DNA of 49,154 nt, from NCBI GenBank assembly GCA_964515555.1, contig CAZEVY010000030.1:1-49154 (forward strand), written 5' to 3'. Below, one piece after another: positions 1-7,918 of this stretch. The translations under genes and the position numbers were made by a program. How positions within the stretch are numbered: position 1 is the first letter of the stretch; every line of letters starts with the position of its first letter. The notes below the pieces were generated by a model that searched no databases, was not told where the DNA came from, and saw only the letters and a program-made list of their open reading frames with translations. Source of the DNA: CAZEVY01 sp964515555 (GTDB lineage Bacteria; Acidobacteriota; Terriglobia; Bryobacterales; Bryobacteraceae).

Positions 1-1199
1 TCGCGCCCGTTGCCGCTCTGCGACATCGGTAGCCGCCCGAACTCGCTGCCCCAGACCACCAGCGTCGAGTCGAGCAGCCCGCGCTGCTTGAGGTCTTCGA
101 GCAGGCCGGCGATCGGCAGATCCGTGATGCCGCACATCTTCGTGTGGTTGTCGTACAAGCCCTCGTGCGCGTCCCACTGCATGCTGATCGGACCGCCGCC
201 CGAGTAAATCTGGATGAACCGCACGCCGCGCTCCACCAGCCGGCGCGCCAGCAGCAGCCGCGTGCCGAATTCGGCGGTGTGCTTGCCGTCGAGTCCGTAG
301 AGGCGGCGCGTCGCCTCGCTCTCGCGCGACAGGTCGACCGCCCCGGGCGCGTGCGCCTGCATGCGAAAGGCGAGCTCGTAGGAGCTGATGCGCGCGGCCA
401 GCTCCGTGTCTTCCACGGGCGTGTCGAGGTCGTTCATGCGCTGGAGCAGATCGAGCGTGCGGCGTTCGCGCGCGGCGTCGGAAGATGCCGGCGGCTTCAG
501 ATGCAGGATCGGATTCGCTCCCGGACGGAACAGCGTCCCTTGATAAACCGCGGGCAGAAATCCCGCGCTCCAGCAGGGCGTGCCGCCTTCGGGCGTGCCC
601 TCCGGCTGCGGCATTACGACGTAGGCCGGAAGGTTCGACGATTCACTGCCGAGCCCGTACGTCACCCACGATCCCATGCTCGGATAGCCCATCAGGATCC
701 GTCCCGAATGCACCTGGTACATCGCGGGCGCGTGCACGACGCTCTCGGTGTAGAAGTTGCGCACGAAGCAGATGTCGTCGACGTGCCGCGCGAGATTCGG
801 AAACAGCGACGAGACCCACGCGCCACTCGCCCCGTGCCGCTGGAACTCCCACGGCGACGAGAGAATCGGGGTCGACCCGTCGGTGAACTGGCTGACGACC
901 TTTCCGAAACTCTCCGGCAGCTTCTCGCCTTCGTGTTTCTTCAGGAGCGGCTTGGGATCGAAGGTGTCGATCTGGCTGGGCGCGCCGACCATGAACAGAA
1001 AGATGACCGACTTGGCCTTCGCCGGAAAATGTTGTGGCTTCGCCGCCAGCGGGTTGACGCGCGCCGCGCCCGCCGCCTCGCGCGAGAGCAACCACTGAAG
1101 CGCCAGCGCGCCGAAGCCGTTGGCGGCATGGGAGAGCAGGTCGCGCCGGGTGATCGCCGTTACTGAGCCGCGACCGTCAGGGAGCGGTTGCCGCGCCAA
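1..1199 (-). CDS. DUF1501 family protein (3' part cut by window edge)
   Basis: Reading the minus strand gives a continuous frame from about 1199 to the left edge with no stop. It carries a Tat-like start (ITRRDLLSHAANGFGALAL), then the DUF1501 body: FLFMVGAPSQIDTFDPKP, YQVHSGRILMGYPSMGSW, YSGGGPISMQWDAHEG, and near the edge VVWGSEFGRLP, the family's SEFGR motif. DUF1501 proteins are secreted proteins with a sulfatase/alkaline-phosphatase-like fold, usually encoded beside DUF1549/DUF1553 proteins, as here; the biochemical role is unknown. The start is unclear: no ATG or GTG lies in frame between the upstream stop (1222) and residue ITRRD. The only ordinary candidate is TTG at 1199, which would translate a 32-bp palindromic repeat into the N-terminus (LPDGRGSVT). 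It follows the DUF1553 gene by about 22 bp and is probably co-transcribed. Confidence 0.85.
   Translation of the reverse strand, partial: MARQPLPDGRGSVTAITRRDLLSHAANGFGALALQWLLSREAAGAARVNPLAAKPQHFPAKAKSVIFLFMVGAPSQIDTFDPKPLLKKHEGEKLPESFGKVVSQFTDGSTPILSSPWEFQRHGASGAWVSSLFPNLARHVDDICFVRNFYTESVVHAPAMYQVHSGRILMGYPSMGSWVTYGLGSESSNLPAYVVMPQPEGTPEGGTPCWSAGFLPAVYQGTLFRPGANPILHLKPPASSDAARERRTLDLLQRMNDLDTPVEDTELAARISSYELAFRMQAHAPGAVDLSRESEATRRLYGLDGKHTAEFGTRLLLARRLVERGVRFIQIYSGGGPISMQWDAHEGLYDNHTKMCGITDLPIAGLLEDLKQRGLLDSTLVVWGSEFGRLPMSQSGNGR
1158..1189 (+). repeat. 32-bp palindromic repeat, family 2, copy 1
   Basis: One of four 32-bp copies in the window sharing the frame CGTT-n-C-n-GAGCCGCG, then CG-n-n-AG, then AGCGGTT. 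The arms CCGC/GCGG can pair into a short hairpin. The other copies are at 12598, 29133 and 43633. This copy sits between the DUF1553 stop and the first conserved residues of the DUF1501 protein, so it lies on the translation start region of that gene. Confidence 0.75.
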
Positions 1200-1221
1200 A
1201 GCCCGCGGGACCTCCGCGCGC

Positions 1222-3384
1222 TCACGGAATGTAGATGAACTCATGACGATTCACCAGCGCCAGGCAGAATTCTTCGAGCTTCCCGCCGGCGGCGAAGAAC
1301 TCGCGCGCCATCGACGACTCGCTGGCACGCGGTGCGCGGGCCAGCGCGAGACGATACGCCCGCCGCACCCGGCAGTCCTCACCCGAGCCGCCGCATTCCC
1401 GCTCGAGTCGGCGCGCGAACTCGCGCGACTGCGCGCGCATCAGGTCGCTGTTCATCAGAGAGAGCGCCTGCAAGGCGTGCGTGCTCGCGGGCCGCACCGG
1501 GCACGACGTCATGGCGTCCGGCTGGTCGAAATTCGCCAGGAACGGCGACCGCACGGTGCGTTTGTTCAGCAGATACAGGCTGCGGCGGACGTGCTCCCGC
1601 GGATCGCGGTCGACCGGCCAGAGATTGTCGGGCTCCCCTTCGGTGAAGATCAGGTCGTAAATCTCCGGCTCGATCGGGACCTTCACCGGCGGCCCTCCCA
1701 TGCGCGGATTCAATGTGCCGGCGACCGCGAGCACCGCGTCGCGGATGGTCTCGCCTTCCAGGCGCCGCCGGTTCATGCGCCAGTAAAGCTTGTTCTCCGG
1801 GTCGACCTTCGCCGCCGCCGCGTTCTCCGCGCCCGACTGCCGGTAGACGCTCGAAAGCACGATCGTGCGGTCGATCGCCTTGACGCTCCATCCGCGCGCT
1901 ACGAACTCGACGGCGAGCCAGTCGAGTAGCTTCTGATTCGACGGGCGCTGGCCGAGCACCCCGAAATCGTTCGGAGTCGCCACCAGGCCGCTCACCATGC
2001 GGAACTGCCAGATGCGATTCACCATCACGCGCGCGGTCAGGGGATTCTCCGCGGACGCCAGCCATCGCGCGAGCGCGGCGCGCCGGCCGGCCGGCCCTTC
2101 CGGCGGCGGCGTTCCCTGAAACGAGACCACGCGCGGAAAACCGGCGGGAACCTCGGCGAGCTTGTGTTTGTGGCTGCCGACCTTGAGGATATGCGTAGCC
2201 GGCGCCTTTTCCATGTTGGCGACCGCGTAGGCGTGGGGCAGGGGAGCGGGCCGGTCGTATTCGAGCTCGTGGAGTTTGCGGCGGAGAGCTGCGCGACGCT
2301 CGCGATCGGCGGGCGTCAGCGCGTTGACCACCTCGTCCCAGTAGAGCTTGATCTGCGCCTCGGCCTCCTTGGCGAGCGTTTGTTGCTCCTTGTCGCGCTT
2401 CTCGCGCGGGACTTCGAGCGCGGCGCGATACCGCGGCTCGACCTTGGCGAGCTTCTCGGCGCGCAGCCGCGCGCGGTAGGGCTTCTCGATTTCGGCGATC
2501 TCCGCGTTGATCGGCCTGAGGCGCGCGTCGAACGCTTTCTTCGCCTGTTCGAGCGCTTCGACCTCCTGTTTGGTCGCGATCGGCTGGTCCTTGAGATCGG
2601 TGGCCGCGAAGATCGCCTGAAGGCGATAGTAGTCCGACTGCGGAATCGGATCGAACTTGTGGTTGTGGCAGCGCGCGCATCCGACCGTGAGGCCGAGGAA
2701 CACGGCGCCGACGCCGCCGGTCATCTCGGTGAGGACTTCCTGGCGATTCATCTCCTCGTCCTGGTTGCCGCTGACGAGGTGAATTGGACCGGCGCGGTGG
2801 AAGCCGGTGGCGATCAGCGCGTCGCGGTCGCCGGGCCAGAGCTCGTCTCCGGCGATCTGCTCCATGAGGAATCGGTCGTAGGGCTTGTCGCCGTGGAAGG
2901 CGCGCACGACGTAGTCGCGGTAGCGCCAGGCGTGCGGGCGTTCGGCGTCGATCTCATAGCCGTTGGTGTCGGCGTAGCGCGCGACGTCGAGCCATCGCAG
3001 CGCCCAGCGCTCGCCGTACTGCGGCGAAGCGAGCAGGCGCTCGACGAGCTTCTCGTAGGCGTTGGGCGACGCGTCGCGAAGGAACAGGTCGATCTCGCCG
3101 GGAGCGGGCGGGAGTCCGGTGAGGTCGAGCGTGACCCGGCGCAGGAGCTGCTCGCGCGAAGCGGGAGGCGACGGCCGCAGTCCCTTCGCGCGCAGCGCGT
3201 CGAGGACAAACGCGTCGATCGGCGTCCGCACCCAAGGGTCCGCGGATTCGGGCGGATTCGGGCGCGACGGTTTCTGAAACGCCCAGTAGCTGCGGCGTCC
3301 GGCGACCCACGCGTCGTCAGCGTCGGTCCACGCGAACACGCACCACGCCGTTACGAGCAGGATTCCCGCGCAAACCGGACGCAT
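1222..3384 (-). CDS. DUF1549/DUF1553 (PSCyt2/PSD1) secreted protein
   Basis: A 720-residue protein with an N-terminal signal segment (first ~22 residues, hydrophobic VCAGILLVTAWCVFAW). The N-terminal half matches DUF1549 (PSCyt2): PSPPASREQLLRRVTLDLTGLPP, QIAGDELWPGDRDALIATGF and VGCARCHNHKFDPIPQ, the last containing a CxxCH motif of c-type haem style. A charged, probably helical linker follows. The C-terminal half matches DUF1553: LARWLASAENPLTARVMVNRIW, TPNDFGVLGQRPSN, LDWLAVEFVARGW, VYRQS and MNRRRLEGE. Such proteins occur mainly in Planctomycetes and Acidobacteriota, always near DUF1501; their function is not established. The ATG at 3384 follows a minus-strand TATAAT (3396-3401) by only 11 nt, so the mRNA leader would be a few nucleotides. 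Confidence 0.9.
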   Translation of the reverse strand: MRPVCAGILLVTAWCVFAWTDADDAWVAGRRSYWAFQKPSRPNPPESADPWVRTPIDAFVLDALRAKGLRPSPPASREQLLRRVTLDLTGLPPAPGEIDLFLRDASPNAYEKLVERLLASPQYGERWALRWLDVARYADTNGYEIDAERPHAWRYRDYVVRAFHGDKPYDRFLMEQIAGDELWPGDRDALIATGFHRAGPIHLVSGNQDEEMNRQEVLTEMTGGVGAVFLGLTVGCARCHNHKFDPIPQSDYYRLQAIFAATDLKDQPIATKQEVEALEQAKKAFDARLRPINAEIAEIEKPYRARLRAEKLAKVEPRYRAALEVPREKRDKEQQTLAKEAEAQIKLYWDEVVNALTPADRERRAALRRKLHELEYDRPAPLPHAYAVANMEKAPATHILKVGSHKHKLAEVPAGFPRVVSFQGTPPPEGPAGRRAALARWLASAENPLTARVMVNRIWQFRMVSGLVATPNDFGVLGQRPSNQKLLDWLAVEFVARGWSVKAIDRTIVLSSVYRQSGAENAAAAKVDPENKLYWRMNRRRLEGETIRDAVLAVAGTLNPRMGGPPVKVPIEPEIYDLIFTEGEPDNLWPVDRDPREHVRRSLYLLNKRTVRSPFLANFDQPDAMTSCPVRPASTHALQALSLMNSDLMRAQSREFARRLERECGGSGEDCRVRRAYRLALARAPRASESSMAREFFAAGGKLEEFCLALVNRHEFIYIP

Positions 3385-3395
3385 GCCTGCCTCAC

Positions 3396-3416
3396 ATTAT
3401 ACGGTCACGGTAGGAT
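3396..3416. promoter_or_regulatory. Divergent promoter pair for the DUF1553 and spermidine-synthase-like genes
   Basis: The 38-bp gap between the divergent genes has TATAAT on the minus strand (3401-3396) and TAGGAT on the plus strand (3411-3416). Each lies 6-11 nt from its start codon. No good -35 hexamer is visible for either. Predicted start sites, about 7 nt after the -10, would be near 3389 (minus) and at the TTG 3423 itself (plus), so both messages would be almost or fully leaderless. Confidence 0.5.
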
Positions 3417-3422
3417 AGAGGA

Positions 3423-5786
3423 TTGTCTCGCATTAGTTCCGCCGTCGATCCGGCGGGGATCCGCTGGCCCCTCATCTATTTCGGCGTCGCCTTGACTACG
3501 CTGGGGACGCTGCTGCTCGAACTCGCCCTGACGCGCATCTTCTCGGTGGTTTTCTACTACCACATGGCATTCCTGGCGATCTCGGTGGCGATGTTCGGAC
3601 TGGGTGGCGGCGGCGTGATCTCCTATCTGTATGCCGGGCGTGGCGCCGCGCTTTTTCGCACGGTCGGACTGCTGGCGCTGGTGAACAGCTTCACGGTACT
3701 CGGTTCGCTGGCGTGGATACTCTCGCGCGAGAAGGAGCCGGAGGGCGCCGGACTCCTGCTGCTCTACGGCGTGAGTTCGCTGCCGTTTCTGATCGCCGGC
3801 GCCGTGGTGTCGCTGGCGATCGCTGAAACCATCGCGCGAGTTGATCGCGTGTATTTCAGCGACCTGGCGGGCGCGGCTGGCGGGTGCCTGCTGCTGATCC
3901 CGATCCTGAACGCCGCAGGCGGACCGGGTGCGATTATCGCGGCGGCGGTGATCTACGCCATCTCGGCGGCGTTCTGGTACAGCCTGGGCGGATCGGTGCG
4001 CGGGCGCATCGCGGCGGTCGGCGTGGCGCTCGGCATGATGGTGCTGCTGGTGTACAACGCGCGGTCGCACCTGATCGACATCAAGTTCGCCAAGAACCAG
4101 CGCCTGGCGGGCGAGCACTTCGTCAAATGGAACAGCTTCTCGCGCATCGCGGTGACCAACGACCCCGGCGATCCGACGCGAAGGCAGATCGTCATCGACG
4201 CCGACGCCTCCACCGGCATCGCGAACTTCAACGTCGATCGGCTGACGGATAACGAGCGCCGCGACCTGTTGTATCAGGGCCCCGGTCTGCCGTACGTCCT
4301 GCGGCCGGCCGCCAAGACCCTGATCATCGGGCCGGGAGGCGGATGGGACGTGACACGCGCGCTGGCGTCGGGCAGCCGCGACGTGACGGGCGTGGAGATC
4401 AACCCGATCATCGCCGAGACCATCATGCGGCAGCGGTTTCCGCACCTCAGCCAGCGCTTGTACTTCCGGCCCGAGGTGCGCCTCGTGGTCGACGACGGGC
4501 GCAGCTTCATCCGCCGCAGCCGGGAGTCGTACCAGGTGATTCAGGCGACGCTGGTCGACACCTGGGCGGCGACGGCGGCGGGTGCGTTCTCGCTTTCGGA
4601 GAACAGCCTGTACACGGTCGAGGCGTTCTCCGAGTACCTCGAGCGGCTGACGCGCGACGGCGTGCTCGCTTTCACGCGATGGGGCTTCGAGCCGCCGCGC
4701 GAGTCGCTGCGCCTGGTGACGCTGGCAATGGAGGCCATGCTCCTCGGCGGAATCCGCGAGCCGTGGCGTCACGTGATGGTGGCGCGCGAAAGTCCGGAGC
4801 TGATCGCCCAGTGGGGATCGCGCGACACGGTGCTCTTCTCGCGGTCGCCCTTCACGCCCGACGACGTCATGGGCGCGCGTCTGGCCTTCGAAAAAGGCGG
4901 CATGACGGGCGTCTACCTGCCCGGCGACCTCTCGGGAAGCGCCTTCGCCGATCTGCTGCGGAGCCGCGATCCTAACGCGTTCCTCGACAAGTATCCGTAC
5001 GATGTATCGCCGGTCGGCGATAACCGCCCGTTCTTCTTTTACACCGTGCAGCCCCGCGACGTGTTCTCGTTTCTAACGAGCTTTTCGCGCGCCGCGGCCG
5101 ACTACAAGATCAATCGCGCCGTACCGATGCTGTTCGGCGTGATGGGGGTGAGCGTGGCGGCGACCGCCGTGGTGCTGGCTCTGCCTCCCCTGGTGCTCGG
5201 GAGCCGGTTGCCCCGACGGCCCGGAATGCGGAGATTCCTGGCGTATTTTGTGTTTATCGGCGCGGGATATATTCTAATTCAAGTCTCGTTGATTCAAAAG
5301 TTCGTCCTGTTTCTCGGCCACCCGGTATACGCTCTCACCGTGATTATTTTCTCGATGCTGGTTTCCAGCGGCCTGGGGAGTTTCTTCAGCCGGCGCCTGG
5401 TGGCGTTCGAGGACGGCCGGCTCATGCGCGTCCTGGCGGTGGTGTTCTTCCTGGTGGCCGGACTGGCGGCGGCGATTCAGCCGCTGGCCGAAGGGGCGGT
5501 GGCGTGGCCCCTGTGGCAGCGCGTGGCGGCCTCCATCGCGCTTATCGCGCCGGTCGGATTCCTGATGGGGATGCCGTTTCCGAGCGGCCTGGCGCGGCTC
5601 GAGGCGTGGCACCAGCCGGCGGTGAAGTGGGCCTGGTCGCTGAACGCGGCGGCGAGCGTGCTGGGGTCGGCCGCGGCGATCTTTCTGGCGATCTACCTGG
5701 GATTGCGCGAGACCATGCTGGTGGGCGGGTCGATGTACCTGCTCGCACTGGCGTCGGTGCGATGGACCCGAGGCCTGGTACCCTGA
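3423..5786 (+). CDS. Polytopic membrane protein with spermidine-synthase-like methyltransferase domain
   Basis: A 787-residue protein. Several membrane helices fill residues 15-210 (signature LLLELALTRIFSVVFYYHMA), a soluble Rossmann-type domain spans about 235-530, and more helices fill about 560-780. The soluble part has the SAM/dcSAM-site motif IIGPGGGWDVTRA (301-313), the following acidic strand-end VTGVEIN, and VVDDGRSF, as in spermine/spermidine synthase-fold proteins. Fusions of this kind are widespread in environmental bacteria and have no settled function; real polyamine synthesis is not implied. The start is TTG, supported by the family-typical N-terminus beginning soon after it and by TAGGAT 6 nt upstream. 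The stop codon lies inside the first copy of a tandem palindromic repeat. Confidence 0.85.
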   Translation: MSRISSAVDPAGIRWPLIYFGVALTTLGTLLLELALTRIFSVVFYYHMAFLAISVAMFGLGGGGVISYLYAGRGAALFRTVGLLALVNSFTVLGSLAWILSREKEPEGAGLLLLYGVSSLPFLIAGAVVSLAIAETIARVDRVYFSDLAGAAGGCLLLIPILNAAGGPGAIIAAAVIYAISAAFWYSLGGSVRGRIAAVGVALGMMVLLVYNARSHLIDIKFAKNQRLAGEHFVKWNSFSRIAVTNDPGDPTRRQIVIDADASTGIANFNVDRLTDNERRDLLYQGPGLPYVLRPAAKTLIIGPGGGWDVTRALASGSRDVTGVEINPIIAETIMRQRFPHLSQRLYFRPEVRLVVDDGRSFIRRSRESYQVIQATLVDTWAATAAGAFSLSENSLYTVEAFSEYLERLTRDGVLAFTRWGFEPPRESLRLVTLAMEAMLLGGIREPWRHVMVARESPELIAQWGSRDTVLFSRSPFTPDDVMGARLAFEKGGMTGVYLPGDLSGSAFADLLRSRDPNAFLDKYPYDVSPVGDNRPFFFYTVQPRDVFSFLTSFSRAAADYKINRAVPMLFGVMGVSVAATAVVLALPPLVLGSRLPRRPGMRRFLAYFVFIGAGYILIQVSLIQKFVLFLGHPVYALTVIIFSMLVSSGLGSFFSRRLVAFEDGRLMRVLAVVFFLVAGLAAAIQPLAEGAVAWPLWQRVAASIALIAPVGFLMGMPFPSGLARLEAWHQPAVKWAWSLNAAASVLGSAAAIFLAIYLGLRETMLVGGSMYLLALASVRWTRGLVP

Positions 5787-5950
5787 GCGCGCAGCGCGGG
5801 GCGCGCTCTTTGCCGCCAGGAACGCTCACGCCCCGCTGCGTTGTGCGCGATCTCATCTGGTATCCTGAGCGCACAGCGCGGGGCGCGCTCTTTGCCACCA
5901 GGAACGCTCGCGCCCCGCTGCGTTGTGCGCGATCTCATGTGGTATCCTGA
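5777..5950 (+). repeat. Tandem pair of 82-bp units, each holding a ~67-bp palindromic element (family 1)
   Basis: Two units begin with GGTA(C/T)CCTGA at 5777 and 5859, and a third partial unit (10 bp) at 5941; the period is exactly 82 bp. Each unit contains long imperfectly complementary arms, GCGCAGCGCGGGGCGCG on the left and GCCCCGCTGCG-TTGTGCGC on the right, around a variable loop. The copies differ at only a few positions, so the duplication is recent or maintained. A third copy of the element lies at 8846-8920 inside a gene. The first unit contains the stop codon of the preceding gene. Confidence 0.9.
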
Positions 5951-6014
5951 TTTCGCCCCGATGCGAAGGGGACCAGGAAGTCACAAACACAGGGTAAAAC
6001 CCGATCGACACGAC

Positions 6015-6045
6015 GAAGGGGCGCCGCGTGCGCCCCTTCCGTTTT
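6015..6045 (+). terminator. Rho-independent terminator
   Basis: A perfect 10-bp stem GAAGGGGCGC / GCGCCCCTTC with loop CGCGT is followed by CGTTTT. It would end plus-strand transcription from the spermidine-synthase-like gene after the repeats. On the minus strand the same stem comes just after the isomerase-like gene (stop at 6053) but is not followed by a T run, so it is only a possible weak terminator there. Confidence 0.8.
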
Positions 6046-6052
6046 GAGGGCT

Positions 6053-6895
6053 CTATCCTCGAATCCGCTCGAGCAACTGCACGCCCATGCGAATATCCGC
6101 CAGGCGCTGGGAGAAATCCTCCACCTCGCGCTCGATGTTCATCGGGTTCCGGTAGCCGATCTCACGCAGCTTCGCGACGAAGCGTTCCATCCCCACCGAT
6201 CCCTGCCCGAGAGGCCGTTCCGTCCCCAGCGCGCCGGCGACGCCCTTCGGCGGCCAATCGCCGTCCTTGGCGTGCACGGAAACGACGTGCGCTGCGAGAA
6301 TGCCGAGCGCTTCGATCGGGTCGCCGGTGCCGTAAAGAATCATGTTGGCCGGGTCGAAGTTGATCTTGAGGTTGTCGCGCGCGCAGTCCCTGATGAAGTG
6401 CAGCAGGGTGTGCGCGGGTTCCTGTCCCGTCTCCAGTGCGAAGGTCTGATGATGCCGCGCGGCGTGGTCGCAGATGCGGCGGACCATCTCGCGCACCGCG
6501 ACATAATCGGGGTGCGAGGTGTCCTCCGGCACGTACCCGATGTGGCAGGCGATGCTGCCCACGCCGAGCTTAGCGGCGAAGTCGGAGAGCTCGATCGTCC
6601 GCGCCTCGCGTTCCGCCCGAGTCGCCGGCGGGATGAAGCCGACTGTGCGTTGGACAGTCGGGATGTCCGCGTAGCTCTCGCCGTTGTATGCGGCGAAGAC
6701 CGTGACCAGCGTGAAGTTCTCGGCGTCCAACGCGGCTTTCCAGGACGTCTCCGCGGCGTCGTTCATTGGGACCTGCCCCGCAACGCCAAGCTGGCCGCAG
6801 CGCACGCCCAGCGTCTTCACCTCACGCACGGTTTCCATCGGGTCGCGGCCCGCCCAGAACATCACGCCGATCTCGAGGTCCCTCATCATGGGCAT
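6053..6895 (-). CDS. Sugar phosphate isomerase/epimerase-like TIM barrel protein
   Basis: About 280 residues, a usual length for xylose-isomerase-like TIM barrels (AP_endonuc_2 fold). Expected metal ligands are present as ALETGQEP (Glu), KINFDPANMI (Asp), SVHAKDGDW (His/Asp) and MNIEREVED (Glu). Homologues include hexulose-phosphate epimerases, inosose dehydratases and many uncharacterised sugar isomerases; the substrate cannot be read here. The start overlaps the end of the upstream Gfo/Idh/MocA gene (ATGCCCATGATGA contains that gene's stop), giving translational coupling; the second or third ATG may be the true start. Pairing with a Gfo/Idh oxidoreductase is typical of inositol or keto-sugar catabolism, but no specific pathway is shown. 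Confidence 0.88.
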   Translation of the reverse strand: MPMMRDLEIGVMFWAGRDPMETVREVKTLGVRCGQLGVAGQVPMNDAAETSWKAALDAENFTLVTVFAAYNGESYADIPTVQRTVGFIPPATRAEREARTIELSDFAAKLGVGSIACHIGYVPEDTSHPDYVAVREMVRRICDHAARHHQTFALETGQEPAHTLLHFIRDCARDNLKINFDPANMILYGTGDPIEALGILAAHVVSVHAKDGDWPPKGVAGALGTERPLGQGSVGMERFVAKLREIGYRNPMNIEREVEDFSQRLADIRMGVQLLERIRG

Positions 6896-7899
6896 GGAAT
6901 GAACGCTCCTTGTCTCTTACGCGATTCGAGCATCAGCCGCGTGATTCGCACCGCGGCTGCCGACTGCTCCGGTGGACATAGCGTCGGCGTCCGTTTCGCC
7001 GACGCGCACTCGACGAAGTACGCCAGCTCTCCGTGGAATCCGTCGACCCCCGAAAGCTCGGGCTCCTCCGTCGCACCGTCCGACTTGTAGAGCGTCACGC
7101 GCCGGCCCGCCGAGGAAAACTCGAGCGTCGCGCGATCGCCACTGACGGTGTACTCCATCGAGAACGGATACGACTTCGGATGATGCCATCCGCCCGTGAT
7201 CGCCACCGGCCCCATGCCGTCGTAGAGCAGCAACGCGTGGATGACGTCGAGGCCCGCGGCGAGATCCTCGTGTCCCACCGCCGAGACGCCGCGCGGGGCG
7301 CCGAACACGTGGACGCAGAAGTCGACGTCGTGGATCAGCAGGTCGAACACGCCGCCCCCGCTCTTCGACGCGTCGGGAAGCCACTTGCCCCAGGCGGGCG
7401 CGGCGCATCGGCGGCGGAACATCGCCGAGCGGATCGTGCCGAGCGCGCCCGAGCGGTGGAGATCGGCGAGCGCTACGTAGTCGGGCCAGAATCGAAGCAC
7501 CTGCGCGACCATGAGCACGCGTCCACAGTCGCGCGCGGTGTCGATCATGCGCGCGGCCTCGACCTCGTCGAGCGCCATGGGCTTTTCCACCAGGACGTGC
7601 TTGCCGGCTTCGAGCGCCGCGACTGCCGTGGGCGCGTGCAGATAGGTCGGAAGACACAGGTCGACGGCGTCAATCTCGCGGTCGGCGAGGGCGTCCTCGA
7701 TGCGCCGGTATTTGCGGACTTTCGAGAAGTCGTAGTTCTGCGACTCGCCGCCGAGGTTGCCGGCGATGGCGCTGAGGTCGCCGCCGAGCTTCACCGGGTC
7801 GTCGCTGACGACGGCGAAGAGCTCGGCCTGGGGGACGTTTTGGAGCGCCTTGATGTGCGTCGACCCCATGAAGCCGAGTCCGAAGACGGCCACGCGCAT
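6886..7899 (-). CDS. Gfo/Idh/MocA family NAD(P)-dependent oxidoreductase
   Basis: A 337-residue protein. The N-terminus MRVAVFGLGFMGSTHIKALQ is a Rossmann nucleotide-binding motif (GLGFMG). It is followed by VDLCLPTYLHAPTAVAALE and HVLVEKPMALD, where the EKP lysine is the conserved catalytic/substrate-site residue, and then the C-terminal alpha/beta domain (VFDLLIHDVDFCVHVFG). Members oxidise or reduce sugars, inositols and related polyols. ATG 7899 is preferred over the in-frame TTG at 7908 because it gives the canonical N-terminus. A minus-strand TATATT (7912-7907) lies 7 nt upstream, so this gene may also have its own leaderless transcript. The gap to the upstream decarboxylase gene is about 19 bp, and it overlaps the downstream isomerase-like gene. 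Confidence 0.92.
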   Translation of the reverse strand: MRVAVFGLGFMGSTHIKALQNVPQAELFAVVSDDPVKLGGDLSAIAGNLGGESQNYDFSKVRKYRRIEDALADREIDAVDLCLPTYLHAPTAVAALEAGKHVLVEKPMALDEVEAARMIDTARDCGRVLMVAQVLRFWPDYVALADLHRSGALGTIRSAMFRRRCAAPAWGKWLPDASKSGGGVFDLLIHDVDFCVHVFGAPRGVSAVGHEDLAAGLDVIHALLLYDGMGPVAITGGWHHPKSYPFSMEYTVSGDRATLEFSSAGRRVTLYKSDGATEEPELSGVDGFHGELAYFVECASAKRTPTLCPPEQSAAAVRITRLMLESRKRQGAFIPCP

Positions 7900-7906
7900 A
7901 GGGAGC

Positions 7907-7912
7907 AATATA
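7907..7912 (-). promoter_or_regulatory. Candidate internal -10 element for the Gfo/Idh gene
   Basis: Minus-strand TATATT ends 7 nt before ATG 7899, the same geometry as other genes in this window. No convincing -35 is visible at 16-18 bp. It lies in the short gap within the five-gene operon. Confidence 0.3.
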
Positions 7913-7918
7913 ACAGGA

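Noticed and set aside
144..1166. Long plus-strand open frame (340 codons)
   Set aside because: It is antisense to the DUF1501 gene, is Arg/Ala-rich and has no domain; the minus strand encodes family motifs.
5777..5950. Tandem palindromic repeat as a CRISPR array
   Set aside because: Only two and a fraction units, with units directly adjacent and no unique spacers; arms and loop repeat as one block.
5942..6045. c-di-GMP (GEMM) riboswitch, suggested by CACAGGG-TAAAACC
   Set aside because: The following bases do not form the expected second stem and GACGCAAAGC-type motif, and the region ends in a terminator after the gene, not before one.
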